This document shows, piece after piece, positions 5,514 through 6,936 of a stretch of 6,936 nucleotides of DNA. Where the stretch lies: contig JAJYGO010000186.1 of the NCBI GenBank assembly GCA_021785115.1, forward strand, positions 1 to 6,936. The letters are read 5' to 3'. The position numbers and the translations under genes are program-made. Below the pieces are notes generated by a model. It was not told the origin of the DNA. It saw only the letters and a list, made by a program, of their open reading frames with translations, and ran no database searches. The stretch is from Chloroflexota bacterium (GTDB lineage Bacteria; Chloroflexota; Limnocylindria; Limnocylindrales; CSP1-4). Position 1 is the first letter of the stretch. Each line of letters opens with the position of its first letter.

Positions 5514-6566
5514 CTACTTCTGCGCGGCTAGGACCTGGTCGACGTTGTCCTTGGTGACCATCACGAGGCCCGTATCGAGATACCGGGGGATCGTGCTGGT
5601 TCCCCACTTGTCGAGCCCGGCGATCGTGAAGTTGTTGTGATTGAAGTCGTACAGCATCTTGACCGCGTAGTACGTGAAGAGCTCGCGCTTCTGGATGACG
5701 ATGGCGGTGACCTTCCCCTCCTTGACGGTCTGGAAGAACTGCGGCGACTGTTCCATTGCCGTGACGGTGAACTGGCCGGCCTTGTGTGCCTCGTCGAGGG
5801 CGGTCACGATGCCAGCGCCGCTCTCGGAGTCGAAGCCGGCGAAGCCGGTCAGGTGGGGATAGGCAGCCAGCAGGGCAGCCGTCTGCGTAGCCGCCTGATC
5901 CGCCGCGCCGCCGTCGTCTTCGTTGGCGACGACCGTGATGCCCGTGCCCTGGAGCGTGGCATCGAAGCCGTTGCGGGCGGCCGTCATGTTGTCTGCGTTG
6001 ATGATCGACAGCGTGGCGACTTCACCCGTCGTCAGGCCGCGGGCTTTGAGGTCGGCGATCTGGGCGAGAGCCTGCTGGACGCCGATGTTGTACCAGTTCG
6101 TGCCGATGAACGCCAGGCGATCCGAATTCGGGAGATCGGCATCGTCGGTGACCGTTGGAACCTTCTCGGCGATGCACTTGTTGACGGACGCGTCCTCCGA
6201 CGGGTCCCACCCGACGACGATGACACCGGCAGGATGGGTGGCGCACACCGTGTCGATCGTCGAGATGAACGCGGCAAGATCGATGTCCGTCGGGCCGGCG
6301 ATCTTGACCTTGACGCACAGATCCTTGGCGGCCAGGGCGAGGCCCGGATAATCATGGGCAACGAACAGAGGAAGCGTGGAGTTCTGGGAAATCCAGTAGT
6401 ACGTTTCGTTCGAGAACGCGGGATTACATGCGGCTGCAGCGCCGGCTGAAGATGCCGCAGCGCCGGGCGGAGAGCCAGTCGCTGTGGAACTCCCACATGC
6501 ACCGACCGCGAGCATCGTGGCCGCGGCCAGCACCAGGAACGTACCGACACGGTTCCTTGAGCGCAT
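5514..6566 (-). CDS. Ribose-type sugar ABC transporter substrate-binding lipoprotein
   Basis: The 350-residue product is a type I (RbsB-like) periplasmic-binding-fold protein that captures a sugar outside the cell and delivers it to the ABC permease encoded upstream. Residues 1-24 form a lipoprotein signal: positive MRSRNR, a hydrophobic stretch, and the lipobox VGAC with Cys24 as lipid anchor. A Ser/Ala/Gly/Pro linker follows to about residue 46. Family features include VIVVGWDPS (115-123), VTDDAD (139-144), AFIGTNWYNIG (152-162), INADN (189-193) and the hinge-side segment FAGFDSESGAGIVTALDEAHKAG (242-264, read as one domain element). Four cysteines (47, 84, 108, 131) lie in the N-terminal lobe and could form two disulphides, which is uncommon in RbsB. 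The ATG has GAGGAGG five bases upstream. The 101-base gap to the permease holds only a weak inverted repeat at about 6585-6606. The ligand cannot be read from the sequence; a pentose or other small sugar is plausible from rbsD in the operon. Confidence 0.92.
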   Translation of the reverse strand: MRSRNRVGTFLVLAAATMLAVGACGSSTATGSPPGAAASSAGAAAACNPAFSNETYYWISQNSTLPLFVAHDYPGLALAAKDLCVKVKIAGPTDIDLAAFISTIDTVCATHPAGVIVVGWDPSEDASVNKCIAEKVPTVTDDADLPNSDRLAFIGTNWYNIGVQQALAQIADLKARGLTTGEVATLSIINADNMTAARNGFDATLQGTGITVVANEDDGGAADQAATQTAALLAAYPHLTGFAGFDSESGAGIVTALDEAHKAGQFTVTAMEQSPQFFQTVKEGKVTAIVIQKRELFTYYAVKMLYDFNHNNFTIAGLDKWGTSTIPRYLDTGLVMVTKDNVDQVLAAQK

Positions 6567-6667
6567 TGAGTCCTCCTCGTGGATTGGCCGGTCGATGAGC
6601 CGGCTAGACGCCCGGGGTTAGGTCCACTCTCCTCCTCCAGCGCTCGATGGGCCACCTGGCCTCTGTG

Positions 6668-6936
6668 TCAACGCCCGCGACGTGCGAGCAGGTCAGAAGA
6701 GACGGCCACGAGCAGAACGACGCCGATCACGATCCCCTGCCAGAACACGTCCACCTGTGAGATGATCAGTGCGTTCTGCACGGTGGCGATGAACACGACC
6801 CCGAGGAACCCGCCGACGACGGTGCCCTCGCCGCCCTTCAAGCTGGCTCCGCCAAGGACGGCAGCGGTGATGATGCTGAGCTCCACGCCGGTGCCAGCGG
6901 TCACGACGGCCGCATCGAGCCGTGACGCGCTCAGCA
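6668..6936 (-). CDS. C-terminal part of a ribose-type (RbsC-like) ABC transporter permease (5' end outside window)
   Basis: The last 88 residues of an inner-membrane permease of the RbsC/AraH/XylH group are visible; the rest lies beyond the right edge. The frame is open through base 6936, so a start inside the window (a GTG at 6904 is possible on paper) is not the real one: residues before it, SASRLDAA, continue the family sequence. The conserved block TAGTGVELSIITAAVLGG, then GASLKGGEGTVVGGFLG, matches the signature region of these permeases. Two hydrophobic segments follow, GFLGVVFIATVQNALII and FWQGIVIGVVLLVAVSS, and the protein ends in the positively charged LLARRGR, consistent with a cytoplasmic C-terminus. 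The binding-protein gene starts 101 bases downstream, giving the usual permease-binding protein order; the ATPase gene is presumably further upstream outside the window. Confidence 0.92.
   Translation of the reverse strand, partial: LSASRLDAAVVTAGTGVELSIITAAVLGGASLKGGEGTVVGGFLGVVFIATVQNALIISQVDVFWQGIVIGVVLLVAVSSDLLARRGR

Noticed and set aside
5443..5607. 55-codon N-terminal extension of the SDR
   Set aside because: It would overlap the end of the binding-protein gene, cross the hairpin, and add sequence unlike SDRs; the ATG at 5442 has a strong ribosome binding site and is followed directly by the Rossmann start.
6567..6667. Possible promoter or riboswitch in the 101-base gap before the binding-protein gene
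   Set aside because: No convincing -35/-10 pair or known riboswitch core was seen; only a weak 5-bp inverted repeat (6587-6604) and purine-rich stretches are present.
1..6936. CRISPR array, tRNA/rRNA, insertion sequence, attachment site or phage genes
   Set aside because: No regularly spaced repeats, RNA gene signatures, transposase motifs or terminal inverted repeats were found; nearly all bases are accounted for by metabolic genes.

Overview
The window is a high-GC, densely coding piece of bacterial chromosome with strong purine-rich ribosome binding sites. The style (Ala/Gly/Arg-rich proteins, a lipoprotein sugar-binding protein with a short charged N-terminus, a Ser/Ala/Gly linker after the lipid-attached cysteine) suits a Chloroflexota (Limnocylindria-like) or Actinomycetota soil or freshwater organism. 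That placement is an impression from composition and protein style, not a marker-gene result.

Layout. Two gene strings run towards each other and meet at about position 1660. On the + strand are the 3' end of a short-chain dehydrogenase/reductase (SDR, 1-323) and a 429-residue protein (369-1658) that resembles the TIM-barrel and C-terminal parts of D-apionate lactonase (ApnL). On the - strand, in transcription order, are the 3' end of a ribose-type ABC permease (6936-6668), a lipoprotein sugar-binding protein (6566-5514), a complete SDR (5442-4687), a CocE/NonD-type serine hydrolase (4677-2980), a D-ribose pyranase RbsD homologue (2918-2466) and a 267-residue protein (2469-1666) that resembles the N-terminal domain of ApnL. 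The last two genes overlap by GTGA. No promoter, RNA gene, CRISPR array or mobile element was recognised. The largest intergenic gap is 101 bases.

How the genes fit together. This looks like a carbohydrate uptake and oxidation locus. A ribose-type ABC importer brings in a sugar or sugar derivative, the intracellular S15/CocE-type hydrolase may remove an ester or amide group, RbsD changes the ring form, an SDR oxidises the sugar or sugar acid, and the ApnL-like proteins would open a lactone. The substrate is not readable from the sequence.

Main point of interest. The domains that, from memory of the family, form one ApnL polypeptide are here divided at a domain boundary between two convergent genes. 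Their stop codons are 7 bases apart and an 8-bp perfect hairpin lies at the junction. The TIM-barrel half also appears to lack two glutamates that I recall as conserved in ApnL. The pair is either a split two-subunit enzyme with changed chemistry, a decaying rearranged gene, or an assembly join; the clean starts and stops favour real, expressed genes.
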